This document shows, one piece after another, positions 11,611 to 23,881 of a stretch of 64,000 bases of DNA. The notes under the pieces were generated by a model. That model did no database searches. It was not told where the DNA came from and was given only the letters and a program-made list of their open reading frames with translations. The stretch comes from Glandiceps talaboti (taxonomy: Eukaryota > Hemichordata > Enteropneusta > Spengelidae), in NCBI RefSeq assembly GCF_964340395.1, contig NC_135555.1, positions 27,926,725 to 27,990,724 of the forward strand, given 5' to 3'. The position numbers and the translations under genes are program-made. How positions within the stretch are numbered: position 1 is the first letter of the stretch; each line of letters starts with the position of its first letter.

Positions 11611-12128
11611 TGCTCAAACCAAAAAATTGGGGTGAACTGTGTACAAGGTGTAGACGCCCGAGAGACTGAACTCTGTTCAGCTTGCACATATAAAGGTGCA
11701 TCTAATTAGCATATAAGCCATCACAGATGAAACTATCGTTTCCGAATGGATGTCAACGACAAGAAAACATTTCTGCTCTAATTCGCTTCGCTCAAATGAG
11801 CCGAAATTTCTATTTCTATTTCAAGAGACGCATTCGGCTATCCAATGGCTATTTTTACAATTGCATCTTATCTACATGTATTTATAGACAATGTACAAAC
11901 CAAGTTATTATTGTGTTCAAACAGAAAATGTAGATATACCCAATCATTCTGTCTGGACCACCCGTGTCTATGTCACTGGATGAAGTGCTAAAAATACAAA
12001 TCAAAACCTTTCAAATCCCCATTAAATATGCCAATATTTCATAAATTATGCCGGAGAAGGTATAAATATGTTATTCTTCCATATTTTCCTTCAATCAAAA
12101 GGAAAATACTCATGAACCAAGAGTTTTG
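11611..12128. other. No gene recognised; flank of DIRS-like element and 3'UTR of next gene
   Basis: Positions 11611-11720 may be the leader or terminal repeat of the DIRS-like element (TATAAAGGTGCATCTAATTAG). The rest is A/T-rich and probably includes the 3'UTR of the minus-strand gene ending at 12129. Confidence 0.35.
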
Positions 12129-15100
12129 TCACTGATCATCTTCAGACTCGCCCCTTAGGTCACTCGTGTTTTCCATGGCTGAAAGAAGAAATATTTGGGA
12201 AATAGATATCTTATTTTCCTGTTTAAAATATTTACATCTTGTTATCTGTAATACACAAACTTGAAACAACTTTGTCATTTACAGGAATCGATATAAGATA
12301 TTTATCTAATCTTGAAGAAAAACATACACCAAGAATGACATTTGTGGAAGTTTTAAATTTGTAAATTTTAGTTTAAATTAACAAATCATTTAAATAGCAT
12401 TTTGATTATTTGAAATTGTATAGAATATGTTTGAATTATTACTGTGATCACCCTTTTATTAAATCATATACATGGAACAATTATATGTGCAATATGCTGG
12501 TAAATCCATTCTATTTTAAGTTACACTTCATGTATATACATGCATGTATGACTGAACACCAAGTTTTGATTCTGCAATTCAATTACTTGTATAGTAGTCA
12601 CATAGTATTATAGAGTGCTCTGGACACCTCCCTACATGAGCATGCACCAAAAATTACCCCAACTGCACATGTACCTACGAAATGCTATAGAGACATAGAC
12701 TCAGTTTGATTATTTTCATGTATTGATTGCTATTGAGTAGGACTCCCATGAGGCAATGCTTGCCCATCACAAGGAGCTAACGTGAACAGTGAATAAGGAG
12801 AAAGTTTCAAATATGTATTTCTAGGCAACTGTGCATAACATAAGTGATGTAAAATCATGAAGTGACGTCAGATTGCAGTGTTTATATACAAAATGCCTTT
12901 ATTTCCATTAGTAGTAACTTGCCCTTTACCCCCTTTAATGCATTGGATAACCCTTGGATGGTAATCTCACATTGTAATCCCCAATAAATGGGGCAGTACA
13001 TTTGCAAACAGGACATTTGGTTATGAGGTGTTTATTATTGTTTTATAGTTTAAAGATAGTCAGCCAAGTAGTGAAAAGGAGATAATACCGACTCCATCAC
13101 ATGGCATCTATAGATCTGGCTATAAGGGCAAAACTTTCTTCAACAATATTAGTAATTTGTGGAGGAAATCTGTTGGAGAATTCAACATTCTGAAAATTGG
13201 TAAAAGTTGGATTCAATTCCAACACTTCTTGCAATAGTGCTATTGCTGGGTGCGAGTATTCAATTCCCACATTTCTTACAATAGTGCTATTACCGAGTGA
13301 GTATTCAATTTCCACATTTCCTGTAGTAGTGCTATTACCAGGGGCTAGTCAATAGCCATAGAGCCATATTTTAAGTACAATCATTATTTTGTTGGGACCA
13401 ACTTTGTTGACATCTTCAAGACAATGGGTATTTTCACCCAAATATTTATCCCCAATGGACGAAGCCCGGTGATGAAGTAGGGGTTGGGGGGTGGGGGTGG
13501 GGGGGGGGCTACTGTATTTGGTCAAATGCACATGTCCATGTGTCTGTTTGTGTGTGTGTGCATGCATGCATCCTTCCATCATTGTATACTCACCTGTATT
13601 TCATACAAAGGTGTGCAGCCCAAGTTGAAAACATCTACCAATCTACTTGATCAATTGTTAGGGGTTCCAGTCACAAACAGACCCATCTTTGGGAAATCTT
13701 CCGATTATTCACCTTTATTATGTTGATGTGAAGATTTGTCCAAAGCAATGCCATGGGGTGTTTCCTATGCTGTGATGAGGCCAAATTAAAAAAAGGTTCA
13801 GGTTACTGACCCCACCTAGTTTTTCACACCAACCCAAACTTTTTTAAGTATTCAAGAAATCACGAAAATCGTGAAGTCTCGCAAGAAATAGTGGGTGCCG
13901 AAACTGATATCAACTTAAAAAGACAATGTGAAACTATTCTTTCAATCTGTAATGGCTGTACATCTGATGGGAAGAAATAAACAACACAGAGACCATTTGG
14001 AAAACAATGGAAAACCTGAACTAGACACTCTACCTCCCTCACCTATTTTAAAATTGAATGTAATCACAACCACACATTTTTTTTTACGCCTTAGGGAACT
14101 TTAAGACAAAAAGTTGACCCATGTTTAGGAATTTTTTTCATGAAAAAGTGACCCATTTGGATGGCACATAACCACACACATTTCTATGGGAGTCCCTTCC
14201 CCTCTCAGTCAATGGCAAGCTTTATAATGCATCCTCAAGGTCAAATAGCATAAATTAAAGTGTTGTAAAACTTCACATTTTGCCTGCTATTTAAACTATT
14301 GAAGTTTAATAGTGACCCAATTTGAGTGTTACATTATCCATATCCATATTATCAATAATGGTCTTTCTGAGACCATGACCTTTGACCTCGACCTCTGTCT
14401 TCAAGGTCAAAGAGCCAAAAATTATAGTGCATAGTACACAGCAGAGATGATAAGACCAATTTCAACCAAGCCTGCCACAAATGTCAGAAACAGTAATCCA
14501 CATATGCAGGCTACTTTGACATTGGCAATAATGGTTGAATGGCGGCTATATTTATTGTCAAATTTGACATTCTGTGCACTATATTAAACCCAGACTGTAC
14601 TCGCAGCTTAATACATAGAAATCTAAATTAAGTTACTTAACCAGTGTTATTTATAATGAGCTTCAAGACCTTGACATTGCTTTTTTTGGTGACCTTGCCA
14701 ATGATGACAAAATTTTGATCACATTTGTCATAAAAAATTCAGCATTAACTAGTAAGTTGAAATACTGGCGACTGTCTTTGATGAAGACTTATGAAAATTT
14801 GTCACTGTATCAATAACTTTCAGATGAATATTTGAGGCTACATCATTTTTCATCTGCATTATTGACATTACAAATCAATTGTAGATGAACAACAAAAAGT
14901 TAGTAAAGAATTTATAGATGACATGTACACTTACCATTCATAGCTGTTAGGTGTAGGTGATGTATATTTCATATTCTGCAGACGTACTATGTAATAGATA
15001 TTGCCTTGAAATACACAGCCAGATATGATAGTACTTTCTCTTGGTCATTATGCCAACAATTATTTAGACTGAGAATGTAGTCATACTCGTATGGTAATCC

Positions 15101-16578
15101 TGGCAATATGGTCCCCTGGATTTTGAAGAGTTTGATTTTTAATTTAATTTTATTACATAAATTTTAGTTTAATTTTAGCACATTTTGACTTCTGATGATA
15201 AAACTTCCTCTTGGAAAATTTCTTGATGTAAATAGTATCGAATTCACTTTATTTCTGTATGTTATTTTGGTATGCTTTACCATGCTTGCTATGGCATGTT
15301 GTTATGCAATAAAGATTGATTGATTGATGGGATGGATGGATGGATGGATGGATAATTTTTTAACGTTTGTGGTGAAATTGATTAAATGATTGATAGCTCT
15401 ATGAGCTCGGTGGAATTTGGGCAGCATTCAAATTGGTTACTCTAAAATCCATATTATCTAGTCATTGCTAGGGGTATCATTGCAGCCAACGCAGCTCATT
15501 GTCGCCAATTCGACTCACCATACAAGCGGACACCTGATTCAACGTTTTTCTTTATTTTCATGGGGAGGGGTAACACACATACACATAATGCTTGACAGCA
15601 AATTATGAATAGAGTTATAATGGAATGTGTCATTATAACTCTAAATCAAACATACAGAAAGTTAAAAGGGATGGGGACTTGATTGTATTGGTGTAATGTA
15701 ACTGTTGAATGTGTACGCGCAGCGAATAAAAGCGGATCGAGACACGGCGGAAATTGAGACGACGGCAAAACTGCGGAAGTTTGTGAGGTGTATGTGTGTT
15801 TGTTATGAGAGAAAGACCATGAACAACAAATGAAAAATATAACCAACAGAAGGACTAACCAACAAATCATTGCCAACCAACCAACAAACCATTGCCAACC
15901 AACCAAACAACAAACCATTGCCAACCAACCAACCAACCAACAAACCATTGCCAACCAACCAACCATTGCCAACCAAACAACTAACGAACCTTTGCCAACC
16001 AACCAACCAACCAACCAACCAACCATTGCCAACCCACTGACAAACTAATCAACCATAGAGACCCATCTAGTCAGAGAAAACCAAAAACCACGGTAACAAA
16101 CCAGACATACTGAAATGGGATAACAGAAAATCAATGGGGTGCTGTATGTGTATGTCAATATGTAATATGTGATCACGCGCAGAGACAACAACGGACCGAG
16201 ATGCGAGGTAGATGATGACGCGAATATGATGACCGGTGCCGGAGATGCAGAAAGTAATGTTTTTAATGTTTGTATGTTGGAAGGGGTGGGGTGGGGATGG
16301 GTTTGAGTTAAAAGAGCAATCATTCATGCAGGCATACATACTAAAAAAACCTCATAAACTTACTTGGTACTGATGTCTGAAACAGTTTTTCTGTTCTTCT
16401 AAACTCCTCCAACCTCCAGTTCTACTAATAAAATAACTTGAAAATACAATTTGATATATAAATTACACTTCAAAAGATAACATAACTGTAAAATACACCT
16501 CAGTATCGTAGTAATCAAATACATCAGTCTTGGGTCTTCTTATCTTATCATTTGTCCATCTTTGTCGAGCCTGGCTTC
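12129..16578 (-). CDS. Unidentified multi-exon host gene, several exons inferred
   Basis: Minus-strand exons with good splice sites: 16578-16499 (acceptor TTATTTTCAG; SQARQRWTNDKIRRPKTDVF then DYYDTE; donor GTGTAT); 16421-16364 (NWRLEEFRRTEKLFQTSVP; donor GTAAGT), which joins in phase 0; 14975-14935 (acceptor GTCTGCAG; NMKYTSPTPNSYE; donor GTAAGT); 13645-13594 (RLVDVFNLGCTPLYEIQ; donor GTGAGT), in phase with the previous one; and a terminal exon 12178-12129 (acceptor TTCTTCTTTCAG; MENTSDLRGESEDDQ then TGA). At least one exon is missing between 16364 and 14975 and one between 13594 and 12178, because phases do not match there. The 5' end lies beyond 16578. I do not recognise the protein. That all segments belong to one gene is inference. 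Confidence 0.4.
13480..13513. repeat. G-rich homopolymer tract
   Basis: GGGGGTGGGGGTGGGGGGGGGG-like run in the intron of the minus-strand gene. Low complexity and possibly quadruplex-forming. Confidence 0.8.
15240..15353 (+). mobile_element. 3' end of a non-LTR retrotransposon with GATT/GGAT tail
   Basis: TATGCAATAAAGATTGATTGATTGATGG followed by (GGAT)n is the kind of 3' terminus and simple-repeat tail seen on CR1/L2-like elements. No coding region remains upstream. Confidence 0.5.
15830..16050. repeat. CCAA-rich minisatellite
   Basis: Repeats of AACCATTGCCAACCAACCAA with variable numbers of CCAA. Translations give Asn/Gln/Pro-rich or Gly/Trp/Leu-rich strings on the two strands and are artefacts. 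The flanks 15712-15750 and 16170-16210 share ACGCGCAG...AACA...CGGA.CGAGA, so a larger duplicated unit is possible. Confidence 0.85.
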
Positions 16579-18747
16579 CTGAAAATAAACTTGCATGCAA
16601 ATTTTATTAATACAGTTTTGTTAATGTTATGTTTTATTTATTGATAAATAATGAAGAAATACATTCAATATAAATTACATTTACCAAAGTGCTCCCATAT
16701 GGCTGACATCAAATTTTCAAGGTTCTAATTTGGAGACAATAATTTTTTATGAAATGGGTGCACTTGCACAGGTTTGGGAAATTACTCTAAAGAAAGAACT
16801 GCAAGTATAGATTTACATAAACTGCATAATTAAATGATTTCTTATTGTCTTACTGTTTCTCCCTGAAAAATTGATCAAGAATAAGTCAAGCGAAAGCATT
16901 TTTACACTATCAAATTTATTAATATGACATAGCTTTGATTAAAGTTGTACAAAGTGGGTAGAATTTGTATGTGTTATCATAATGTGTATTTTTGGCCTAT
17001 TTCAGAGAATTTAAAATTATTTTTTGCAGAACTATGGGGGGGGGGGGGCTGCGCAACTTCCATATGGGGAACGTCTGCCAGAAAGCAGTGTATTCTTTTC
17101 TGGGCTGGAAAACTTGGGAAAACCATGCTCAACTGGACCGATATATTTTGCTTCAATTGCAGCTTAGAATAATTCTTTAATTTTCAAAAAGTTGTTACAA
17201 TTCTTAAAAGTGAGATTTCATTTTCCAAAAGACAATTAATTTGATCAGTTTTTAGCTATTTCATCATACAAACAGACGTCTGTATCTATCATAAATCTGT
17301 ACAGTATCTATTTTGTGCTATAAAGTTGGTATTAGAAAGTGTCTCCATTTTTGGGTATGTAGTATGACAACAGTAAGGGCTTGGTGATCCCAGCAAAGCC
17401 TCCTAGTATCACTTCACACAGAGTTGTCCTCTTGGTTTTTAATTTATTTTCTAAATAACTTCATTTAATGATGTCATATGAACATGTATAATGAGAGTAA
17501 TCCATAATACCAATACTATTTCAAATTCAAGTGCAATTAATTATGAAAGGAGAATTAGAAATTATTATAGTCATTGGTGCCTAATTATGTGCTTATTTAT
17601 TATATATTATTATTTATCATATATTAGTATTTATCATATATTAGTATTTATCATATATTAGTACTTATTTATTATATGTCATTATTATTACCCTAAAGTT
17701 ATTATTATCATTATTGTTATTATTATTATCATTATTGTTATTAAGATAGAATTTAATAGTAGGGCCGGCAAAGAAAATTTATCTTAAGTGTGCTTCTTTG
17801 AACTAGTATTGGCAAAATAAACCACTTTCATTAATGTTGTTCACATGACCATGTATCCCAGGATGAGGTGGGCAACTCTTTGTGAAATGACATAGGGAGG
17901 CTATGTTGAAACCCCCAAAACCCAAACTGTTGTCCTAATACACACCCTAAAAAGGGTATGACCCTTCCTTATACCAACTGTATCACACAAAATACATACT
18001 ATACAGGTCTATAATACATGCCGATGTTAGTTCATATGATGTAATACCTAAAAACTGATCAAAAGAATTATTTTTTTGAGAAATGAAATCTTACTTTTAG
18101 CAATTGTAAGAATTATTTTGAAAATTATATAATCATTTTGAGCTACAATTAAAATAAAATCTACCAGTCTAGATGGGTAAGGTTTTCCAAAATCTTCTGG
18201 TTCAGAAAAGTATATACCCTATGTCATACCTTATGACATACAGACTTTCCAACAGACCCTCCCCATATGGTTCATGGGAGTTGCCCCAGCTATGTATTCA
18301 TGAATGGTAATATTTGTAATTGCTCAAGGTCAGGTTTCAAAAGAAAGCTAGTTAGTTGAATTAATTATGCAGTAAATATTGATTTTTGATTACAAATATG
18401 GCCGCCAATTATATTTGCATATGTTGAAAAAAAGAACAATATGCATATTTTCCATATGACATGTCACCTTTGTGCCAGTTTTGAAAGAAATCGGATAATA
18501 CAAGTCTGAGAAATGACATATTACGGACAGATGGAAGCCCATTGTAATAGTCACACACTTTGGGGGACTAAAAATGCTTTTGCTGGACAAATTCTATTCC
18601 CTTTTCTAAACATTGTAATCTCTGCTTGACATAGAAATATAACCATAATATTTGTGTTCAAAATTTCAATTGATAAATATTGAATCAAACTTTTCTGCTA
18701 GCAATACTCGTTTTAGTGATGTGCACAAATTTTAGATTTAGCAAAAC
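16579..18747. other. No gene recognised; contains short tandem repeats
   Basis: Contains a G run at 17036-17049, a ~17-bp tandem repeat (ATTTATCATATATTAGT) at about 17600-17680, and a TTATTATTATCATT run at 17700-17745. No supported exon or RNA gene. Confidence 0.5.
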
Positions 18748-18848
18748 CAATACGGCGTATTCCGGTTATCGAACTTCCGGTTGTTTCGCAGGAACGTATC
18801 GCGAGAGGGCGCACCATATCTGACAAAGTGAGGGCCAGAATTTTCGTC

Positions 18849-19494
18849 ATGGCATCTAATAGTATGGCGATGTATGAAGCTGTCAACAAAATGGGCGTAA
18901 AAGAACTCCGTGCATTCATAAAAGAGTGGAAAATTACTACTTCTAAATCTACTAGATATCGCCAGAAATGCTGTCAACCTTGGTCTTGAAACACTAGAAA
19001 ATGATAATTTTCTGAGAGAACGGAAGAGGAGACGAATAGTGGATGTCAAGCATCAAAAGATAGAACTAATCGACAGCGGAAACATTGAAAGTTGGACGGA
19101 GGACCTTCGAAATATACCCGATGTAGACATGATAAACATATTTCTTTACCTTACTGGTGTCTGTTGCTTGACAAAAGAACGATTAGAAAATTACAAATCT
19201 GACAACAGCTTCCAATCTGATTAAAATCCGATGTAGATGTTGGCTGATCGTTCATTGCTATTTTACCTTCGTTATTTTGCCTGAATTGACCTTCTTGGTA
19301 CATGTTTACATTTTTTAGCTTGCCTGATCGCCTCCTCTACGATCAGGCTAAAAAATATAAACATGTACCAAGAAAAATAATATCAGGCAAAATAACGAAG
19401 GTAAAATAGTAATGAACGATTAGCCGACATCTACATAGGATTTTAATCAGATTGAACAGCTTCCAGCTACAGTCATTGCAATATTGAGAGTTCG
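18849..19494 (+). pseudogene. Transposon ORF remnant, frameshifted and interrupted by MITE
   Basis: Begins MASNSMAMYEAVNKMGVKEL RAFIKEWK, changes frame near 18935, and continues with LDIARNAVNLGLETLEND, then a basic RERKRRR segment, to about 19212, where a MITE interrupts it. After the MITE the frame ends within about 40 bases. The N-terminus has the look of a small helical DNA-binding (SAP-like) domain. No catalytic domain remains. Function not assignable beyond likely transposon origin. Confidence 0.4.
19213..19454. mobile_element. Foldback MITE copy 1 with 9-bp target duplication
   Basis: 242-bp element whose halves are long inverted repeats (CAATCTGATTAAAATCCGAT at the left, its complement at the right; arms about 105 bases). 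Flanked on both sides by AACAGCTTC (19204-19212 and 19455-19463), a perfect 9-bp duplication. It sits in the ORF remnant, so it inserted after or during that gene's life. Confidence 0.85.
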
Positions 19495-19871
19495 GTCGAC
19501 AATAAATTACCAAGCCACATGTTTATATTGTAACTGATGTCGCCACATACTTAGGCCTTTCTTGTTTATTAGAACAGTGGTGTAGCACCACGGGTGAAAT
19601 CATAAAACTTTGTCCGGAAAAAAAACATTTCATGTACTGGTTATAAGTTGGCATAAACATATTTGTATTGATATACTCATCTTTACTATCACACTTTGGT
19701 TAGCTTGCTATTCTTCATTCAGGACCATCAGTGTATAAAAAACCCCATTGAAGTCGGCAACGAATCATAAATATTGTTATTGTGATTGATGTACCACACC
19801 GCCCACCCCTTCAATGAATCGGCCTTCCATGTAACGTTTACGTGGTTCACTCATCATACCATACCTTATAC

Positions 19872-20094
19872 CGATCTGATTAAAATCCGATGTAGATGTC
19901 GGCTAATCGTTCATTGCTATTTTACCTTCGTTATTTTGCCTGAATTGACCTTCGTGGTACATGTTTACGTTTTTGTCCTGATCGGTAGAGGAGGCGATCA
20001 AACATGTACCACGAAGGTCAATTCAGGCACAATAACGAAAGTAAAATAGCAATGAACGATTAGCCGACATCTACATCGGATTTTAATCAGATTG
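19872..20094. mobile_element. Foldback MITE copy 2
   Basis: 223-bp relative of the copy at 19213 with the same arms (GATGTAGATGTCGGCTAATC) and a shorter loop. The flanks ACCTTATAC and GTTTTATAC are compatible with a decayed 9-bp target duplication (6 of 9 identical). Confidence 0.8.
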
Positions 20095-20592
20095 GTTTTA
20101 TACAAGCTGCAATAACTGTAGCGTATATTGTGATTTTGAGGGTTCTTTCCTCTGTTTTTGTACCTTTTTCCGTTCCGATGTTTGACTGGAAGCAATCGCT
20201 ACAATTTCTCCAACGGTAACGCAAATGGACGATGTCACACTAAAAACGTGAGTGAGATGTCAGTGTACTACCCGTTTCAAAATGTTGCTACTTTTGGGTT
20301 TTCCTCACGGTCGAATTGCAGAGCCAAACTTACGCGAAATATTAGGAGAACAAGAGGTTAATTTGCTATTTCGTTATTTGATGGGCGATAATGCAATATT
20401 ATAGCGTAAAGTTACCGGGAATGACAGAAAATCTTTAGTCAGTGGTTACGATGCCTATAGACTCTGTGCTTTGCAACAATGCGCTACAATTCTGGCCCTC
20501 ACTTCCGGTTCTAAAACAGCGCCCCTAGTGGCCAAACAATCATATCTTTTATCTTTTCGGGGCTTCTTCGATAACCGGAATACGGCGTATTG

Positions 20593-20842
20593 CAACCTAC
20601 AGGAGCATTTTGGTTTACACCAGTTGTATTTCTTTTTTTATTTATACTGCCATTGTAAAAATAATTATTCCCATGAAATAAAAACTACTCCATGGTAAAA
20701 AAAAAAAAAATATCAAATTAAAAAAAAATCGTTCCATGGAATAAGAACGACTCACATGATAAACAAACTAGTCTTATATTTTACAAAAAATATTACATGA
20801 AATAAAAACTGCTCCCAATTTTTTTTTTTTTTAATTTTTTTT
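20593..20842. other. A/T homopolymer-rich spacer
   Basis: Contains A and T runs (20698-20710, 20819-20840) and repeated CATG(A/G)AATAA.AAC words. No gene. Confidence 0.5.
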
Positions 20843-21497
20843 TTATAGTTTTATTTTGAGCGGGTATTTTGTATGTTTTTTGTTTTTGTTTGTTTTTTCT
20901 TCAGGAATTGTTGTTTTGATTTTGATAACACGATACTTTTCTAAATGAAAGCTCCTCCCCTCAATTGCAAAACATTTTAATCCTAATATTTCATCTGCCC
21001 ACCCAATGCTATATTTTTGTCGACTTATTAACAATGAAACTGGCCAAACTGTCTTCCATTGTTCTCCTAACCAAACGCTTATAAAGTACCCACATGCAAA
21101 AGACAAAAATAACAGGTCACTTATCCCAACATAATAACAGGTAGACATCACTTCAGGCATTCTCCAAGTCCATCTTCTCAAGTCATCCATGGCAGTCCAT
21201 ATATTCATCTTCCATTTATGCAGTAGACGTACGTATACAGCGACAGACAACGACATGTAGTACAGACAGCAAATACACCCAGAAATACATAACCATCTTT
21301 TCTTCTAACTTTCTTCCAACCAAACCTCTCAAACTGCAACAAACCACTTCGACCAAACCAAGCATACTTCCAGAAAATCTTCCATCCGCTCTTCTTTCTC
21401 TCACCAGGTCACGTATGTAGCACAGAACTAAGTAATACAGTGTCAGCAGGCAAAGGCATCGGGCATCCATCTTTTTTGTAGCGTGAGCTGCGGTCAA
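20843..21497 (-). other. Overlapping minus-strand open frames, unrecognised
   Basis: Two minus-strand frames overlap at 21216-21256: 21497-21216 (MTAAHATKKMDARCLCLLTL...) and 21256-20843 (MSLSVAVYVRLLHKWKMNIW...). Both contain Leu/Val-rich stretches that could be membrane segments, and the second has WTWRMPEVMSTCYYVGISDL and FACGYFISVWLGEQWKTVW. They could be one frameshifted gene or chance. I do not recognise either and saw no convincing splice sites or motifs. Confidence 0.2.
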
Positions 21498-23666
21498 AGA
21501 CGGCTTTCACAACGGGATAACTCTCACAACTCCAGGTGTTAAATTCCAATTGTCAATGACAACCAATCACAATAAAGGCATCCCCGAACCACCAGCTTTG
21601 AATTGACATTTTGGCGGGAAACCATTGTCTATTATATCCACTCATAGTGACGCGAGGTATTGCACCTGTTGTATTGAGAAACAGCCAATCAAAGTGCACA
21701 GTACAAATTGTTTTCTTTCTGTGAATTTACAAGTATTTCAAAAAACATCCTTGCATAACATACACGGGGGTTCACACTACACTAATAAATTGTCTCGAAA
21801 TGCAAATACGGAAATTTGGCAATATACGTTTGCGAAAGTGCTCAGAACGCAGAAGTCGGGATGTGTTTCCCCCGTTTGAATTACATTCCGTAAGTATAAC
21901 ATGTCATAAAATGTAAATACGATCAGTACGATTTCACCGGTACCTGCAGCATTGAACGTACATTTATTGACAACACAATTCAGTATCACCAGTACCTCTG
22001 TTGACCTGTATTGAAAGGATTTTTTTTGAGAATTTATACGCTGTCAGTCAGATTTACTGTCTTTTTATGGTGACAGTTTTTACATTATTGATTACTGAAC
22101 ACGGCTTCAGACTTATTTGTTGTCGTCTAGCTTATATAAAGTTTCCATCCCATAACCATTGACTCCTCAACACGTCATCAATATAATTTAGTAAGCTTAT
22201 TTATTTTTTTACAAAAAAGCTGACGCAAGTAATAATCCCAGAATGTAATGTAAACATGTGTTCCATAAATAGTTCAGACATAAACGTAACTGCGATTTTC
22301 CATATCTCTATGTTAACGTCGCAGTTTTTACAATCCGGGATACAAGAAAACATTTTTAGTTGTATTTCAGCAATTGCATTATTTTCCTCCCGTTTAAAAT
22401 CAGTTATAGTCTATATTCTATGTTTTCTCTTAATCCCAGAATGATTTACAACATATACAATAAACTATTGTATATATTATATTAGTTTCAGTGCACACAT
22501 TTGAGGGCGTTCTACATAATTTAAGATAAATTATACAGGGGATTTCTTCAACATATAGTTAATGCTAAATTGATAAGATGTCATCTAATTGTTTATGCAT
22601 CAAATATTGGGCTTGCGTTATGAATACCAAGAGATGGTTAAGTTTCCTTGGTAGTATATATAATACTGTAAGTACCGTTTACATTGTAATATACTGAGGA
22701 AAGATCTAAAAACGCAGATAACGACCGTTTAAAAGAGTTATACGTTACAATATAATAATAATGTCGCTATTTATTACGCGACTGAGTGCACAATTTAACG
22801 CTTTGATTGATAATTCACGTTTATCAACTAAGGGAAAAGTCACTCTTTAGTATAGTCTGGTTTTCTTTGAGTTATGTTCAAATGTCTAGTATTTGTTTTT
22901 CATTGAGCGATCTAAGATTGAAAATCACCAAAGTTGCGCATCTATTTGAACCGCCAGCAATTGTTATCACATCGCCACCGAGCGGCAGCGAAAATGAATG
23001 CTACCGAATATCATATGTGTACTGTATGTATGTGTTCACACATTAGTATATATCTGTGTAAGCTACACAGACTTAGGAGACGGGGCAGGTCACCGACACC
23101 ATGGGCACTAATTGCGGTTAAAACAAATGTTATAATAAATTACAATAGCCTTCACTGAATATGAGAGTGTAATCTCACTCGTCAACATATAAATAAACAG
23201 TTGATACAAAACATTTCAATACAAAAAGCAAACATGAATTGACTTTCAAAAAACACCACCGGATCAATTTCAAATAATTTACATGAATACAGTACGTTAT
23301 TCTTAAATGAAATTACGTCTCATTTTATCAAATACAAAATATGAACAGGCGATTTAAATCGACTGGATATAAAATGGGACGACTTTTTCTCAACAACAAT
23401 AAATGTTACTGGCAAGTTTAGATAGAGTATAACATAGCTATAATAAAACTGCCGTGGAGTTACCGTACACTGGAATAGAGAAAAGAAAGTTCACGTAGAC
23501 AGAATAAACCCGATAGCTTCAGACAAAAATACCCACACAATTCACAAATATTTGTTAACGATAACTAAGCAAATAGTTGAACTTGATAATTCACGGAAAG
23601 CAATGAATTCGCAATTTGACGTAGAAATCCCTAGAAGGAGAGTCTTTTCCCTAGACGGACAAAGCT
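21498..23666. other. No gene recognised
   Basis: A/T-rich sequence without a supported exon, inverted-repeat element or tandem array. A TTTGGCGGGAAA (E2F-like) word at ~21610 is noted but not interpreted. Confidence 0.45.
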
Positions 23667-23876
23667 ATGTCCCTCCTCACAATTCTGGCAGACAAAAACA
23701 CGAAGTTCGAGAGCAATAAATCGAAGGATGTCAGTGTTTATAGAACGTGGGAAATGTTGGCTGTTTTAGCAGTGATAGCAAACTTATGTGACGTATATAT
23801 CCACTTATATTACCTTGAAAATTATTTTCTCAAGACAAGCTTCTTTGTCAATGTTAACAACATGTACTCAAGGTAA
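23667..23876 (+). other. Possible exon encoding one membrane segment
   Basis: A frame from ATG 23667 reads MSLLTILADKNTKFESNKSK..., then a hydrophobic stretch (WEMLAVLAVIANLCDVYIHL), and meets an AAG|GTAAGA donor-like site at its end (23872). A downstream partner exon was not found; 24060-24185 is open and Lys/Glu-rich (KIEEFNKWKTELELKQKG) but not demonstrably joined. Speculative. Confidence 0.2.
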
Positions 23877-23881
23877 GATAG

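Larger units (their letters stand above)
18748..20592. mobile_element. Decayed DNA transposon with ~100-bp inverted ends
   Basis: The ends 18748-18773 and 20567-20592 are inverted repeats matching at 25 of 26 bases (CAATACGG/CCGTATTCCGG...). Further in, GTGAGGGCCAGAATT occurs in inverted positions (~18830 and ~20490), so the inverted ends extend about 100 bases with decay. An open-frame remnant starts at 18849. Two foldback MITEs lie within it. No clear target duplication. A PIF/Harbinger-ISL2EU-like origin is a guess from the small N-terminal SAP-like fragment only. Confidence 0.6.

Noticed and set aside
15640-16050. Gly/Trp/Leu-rich (MVGWLVGWLVG) minus-strand frame
   Set aside because: Product of the CCAA minisatellite, not a membrane protein.
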